The notes below the pieces were generated by a model, which worked only from the letters and a program-made list of their open reading frames with translations, did no database searches and had not been told where the DNA came from. A stretch of 5,593 nucleotides of DNA from Pseudomonadota bacterium (GTDB lineage Bacteria > Myxococcota > Myxococcia > Myxococcales > Myxococcaceae), in NCBI GenBank assembly GCA_023424585.1, contig JAFADT010000897.1, positions 1 to 5,593 on the forward strand. Direction: 5' to 3'. Each line of letters opens with the position of its first letter. The stretch's first letter is position 1. Both the position numbers and the translations under genes were made by a program. This document shows positions 4,380 through 5,593 of this stretch, one piece after another.

Positions 4380-5593
4380 TCAGAACGCATGGGCACCGTG
4401 GGCGCCGGTCACGACTTCGAGGGCGAGGAAGGCCGAATAGTCCGGCGACTCGCGCCAGCCCACGCGGTCCGTGGCGGCCTGCAGGCGCAGGCGGGAGAAC
4501 TCCGTGGGCCAGAACGTCACCGACGCGGTGATGCGCTGGCGGTTCGCGATCCACTCGGGGTCCAGCGGATCCGTCGCGATGCGGCCCTCCTGGGTCTTCG
4601 CGGCCGTGCCGAACTCGTAGCGCACGCCCGTGGCCCAGCGGTTGGAGAAGCGCCACACCGTCTGCGCGTAGCCGCCCCAGTCGGACAGCACGTCCTCCGG
4701 CACCTGCCTGCGGCGGTAGAGCACCTCCGCCTGGAGCACCAGCTGCTGCGCGCTCTGTGACGTGATGGGCCGGAACTTCAGGTACACGTCCGTGCCGTAG
4801 ATGCTGGAGTGGTTGCGGTAGCCCGTGGCGTTGGGGCCCGTGGCGGCGGACAGGCCCCACATGAGCGACAGGTCGTCCGACAGCGGGAAGAACTGCTTCA
4901 CCGCGCCGGTGAGCTGGAAGTCCAGCGGGGACAGCACGCGTTCGGCGGAGGCGCCGAAGAAGCTGCGCGCGGTGGCCTCGCCCGTCGCGTCGGTGGCGCT
5001 GCCAATCACCTCCACGTACCAGGGCAGCGGCGTGAGCCATGAGCCCTCCACGCCCAGGCCGCGGTTGCCCTCCGCGCCGAAGTAGCGGCTCATCACGAAG
5101 GGCTGATCCACGAAGTCCCACGCGTGCGGGTGCGTGGCGTTGAGGCGCCCGAAGCGGGTGAGGAACTGGCCCGCGCGCACCTGGAGGTTCGCCGGCAGGT
5201 CCAGCGTGGTGACGTAGGCCTCCTCGATTTCGACGCCGAACTGGCTGAAGACGATGTTGCTGTCGAAGCGGAAGTACGGATCCACCACGGAGCCGATGGA
5301 CAGCTCCAACTGCTGGAGGTTGAAGCCGTTCTTCGTCGGGTCGTGCCCGCCGCCCTGCAGGGGCTCCTTGCTGGAGAAGGCCGCCAGGGCCATGTCCAGG
5401 ATGAAGCTCAGATGGAGGAAGTCGGTGCCGCCGGCGGCGATGGCGTTGGGCAGCTTGAGCGGCGTCACGCCGGAGTCGTTCGTCGCGGTGGGCGACGCGG
5501 GGGACGTGTCGCCGGACGGACGCGCGCGCGTGCTCGTGTCCGAGCCCAGCGCCTTCTCGATCTCCTCCATCTCCTCCGGGCTCAGCGCGGGCG
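4380..5593 (-). CDS. Outer-membrane beta-barrel protein of the metal-uptake operon (5' end off window)
   Basis: The frame is open to the right edge. The first in-window Met (5568-5570) is preceded by in-frame PALSPEE, so it is internal, and the signal peptide lies outside. Of 403 visible residues, 1-55 form an acidic helix (SPEEMEEIEKAL) and a Ser/Thr/Pro-rich linker. From ~57 amphipathic strands alternate to the end (FLHLSFILDM, PYFRFDSNIVFSQ, LQVRAGQFLTRFGRLN, WYVEVIGSA, DVYLKFRP, QLVLQAEVLYRRR, RQRITASVTFWP). The last residue is Phe403, the usual C-terminal signal for barrel insertion. The sequence style matches myxobacterial proteins that I recall being annotated as zinc-regulated TonB-dependent receptors, but no plug domain or TonB box is visible here, so a porin-like channel is the safer call. 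His83, His154-Pro-His156 and a C-terminal GAHGAHAF could touch metal. As the first gene seen of the operon, it probably admits the metal or its complex across the outer membrane. Confidence 0.85.
   Translation of the reverse strand, partial: PALSPEEMEEIEKALGSDTSTRARPSGDTSPASPTATNDSGVTPLKLPNAIAAGGTDFLHLSFILDMALAAFSSKEPLQGGGHDPTKNGFNLQQLELSIGSVVDPYFRFDSNIVFSQFGVEIEEAYVTTLDLPANLQVRAGQFLTRFGRLNATHPHAWDFVDQPFVMSRYFGAEGNRGLGVEGSWLTPLPWYVEVIGSATDATGEATARSFFGASAERVLSPLDFQLTGAVKQFFPLSDDLSLMWGLSAATGPNATGYRNHSSIYGTDVYLKFRPITSQSAQQLVLQAEVLYRRRQVPEDVLSDWGGYAQTVWRFSNRWATGVRYEFGTAAKTQEGRIATDPLDPEWIANRQRITASVTFWPTEFSRLRLQAATDRVGWRESPDYSAFLALEVVTGAHGAHAF

Noticed and set aside
4394..4396. Upstream ATG as start of the metal-binding protein
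   Set aside because: It would overlap the barrel gene, add 13 residues ahead of a good signal peptide, and ignore the GGAG placed for the ATG at 4355-4357.
3380..4531. 383-codon plus-strand frame opposite the metal-binding protein
   Set aside because: It is the antisense shadow of a clear TroA-family gene, with no recognisable domain.
5568..5570. ATG as the true start of the barrel protein
   Set aside because: The frame continues upstream to the window edge with plausible coding sequence, and a secreted barrel needs a signal peptide, which is absent after this Met.

Overview
This is a high-GC window with strong G/C preference at third codon positions. Lipoproteins, an outer-membrane barrel and periplasmic transport parts point to a Gram-negative bacterium. 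Base composition and protein style, including the tail of a TPR/kinase-type protein, look most like a myxobacterium of the Myxococcus/Corallococcus kind. No marker gene is present, so this assignment is an inference.

Positions 1-251 (+) hold the 3' end of a gene that starts outside the window, with a TPR-like tail whose last ~35 residues have unusual codon use. A 74-nt gap follows, containing a GC-rich hairpin. Positions 326-874 (+) encode a complete isochorismatase-family cysteine hydrolase (Asp17/Lys81/Cys111 triad). It converges on the long minus-strand operon, with only 30 nt between the two stop codons. A stem that is perfect (with one G-U pair) only in the minus-strand transcript lies over the end of the hydrolase gene and could terminate that operon.

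Positions 905-5593 (-) form one tightly packed operon, read from right to left: (1) an outer-membrane beta-barrel protein whose 5' end lies off the window; (2) a TroA/ZnuA-type periplasmic metal-binding protein; (3) an unrecognised lipoprotein with a Cys-His-Gly-Gly-His-Cys-His knuckle; (4) an ABC ATPase; (5) an ABC-3 family membrane permease. Spacings are 22 nt, 4 nt, a 14-nt overlap and a 20-nt overlap, so co-transcription and translational coupling are very likely. Together they outline a path for a divalent transition metal, most likely zinc: barrel across the outer membrane, binding protein and perhaps lipoprotein in the periplasm, and ATPase plus permease across the inner membrane. The promoter and any Zur-type operator would lie upstream of the barrel gene, outside the window.

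The most interesting points are the uncharacterised Cys/His lipoprotein between the binding protein and the ATPase, the loss of the usual Asp-x3-His pair in the permease, and the dedicated outer-membrane barrel in the same operon. The core is a known transporter class. The lipoprotein and the altered permease site are the parts that could be new biology. I found no tRNA, rRNA, CRISPR array, insertion sequence or phage feature. Apart from the short gaps described, the window is fully coding.
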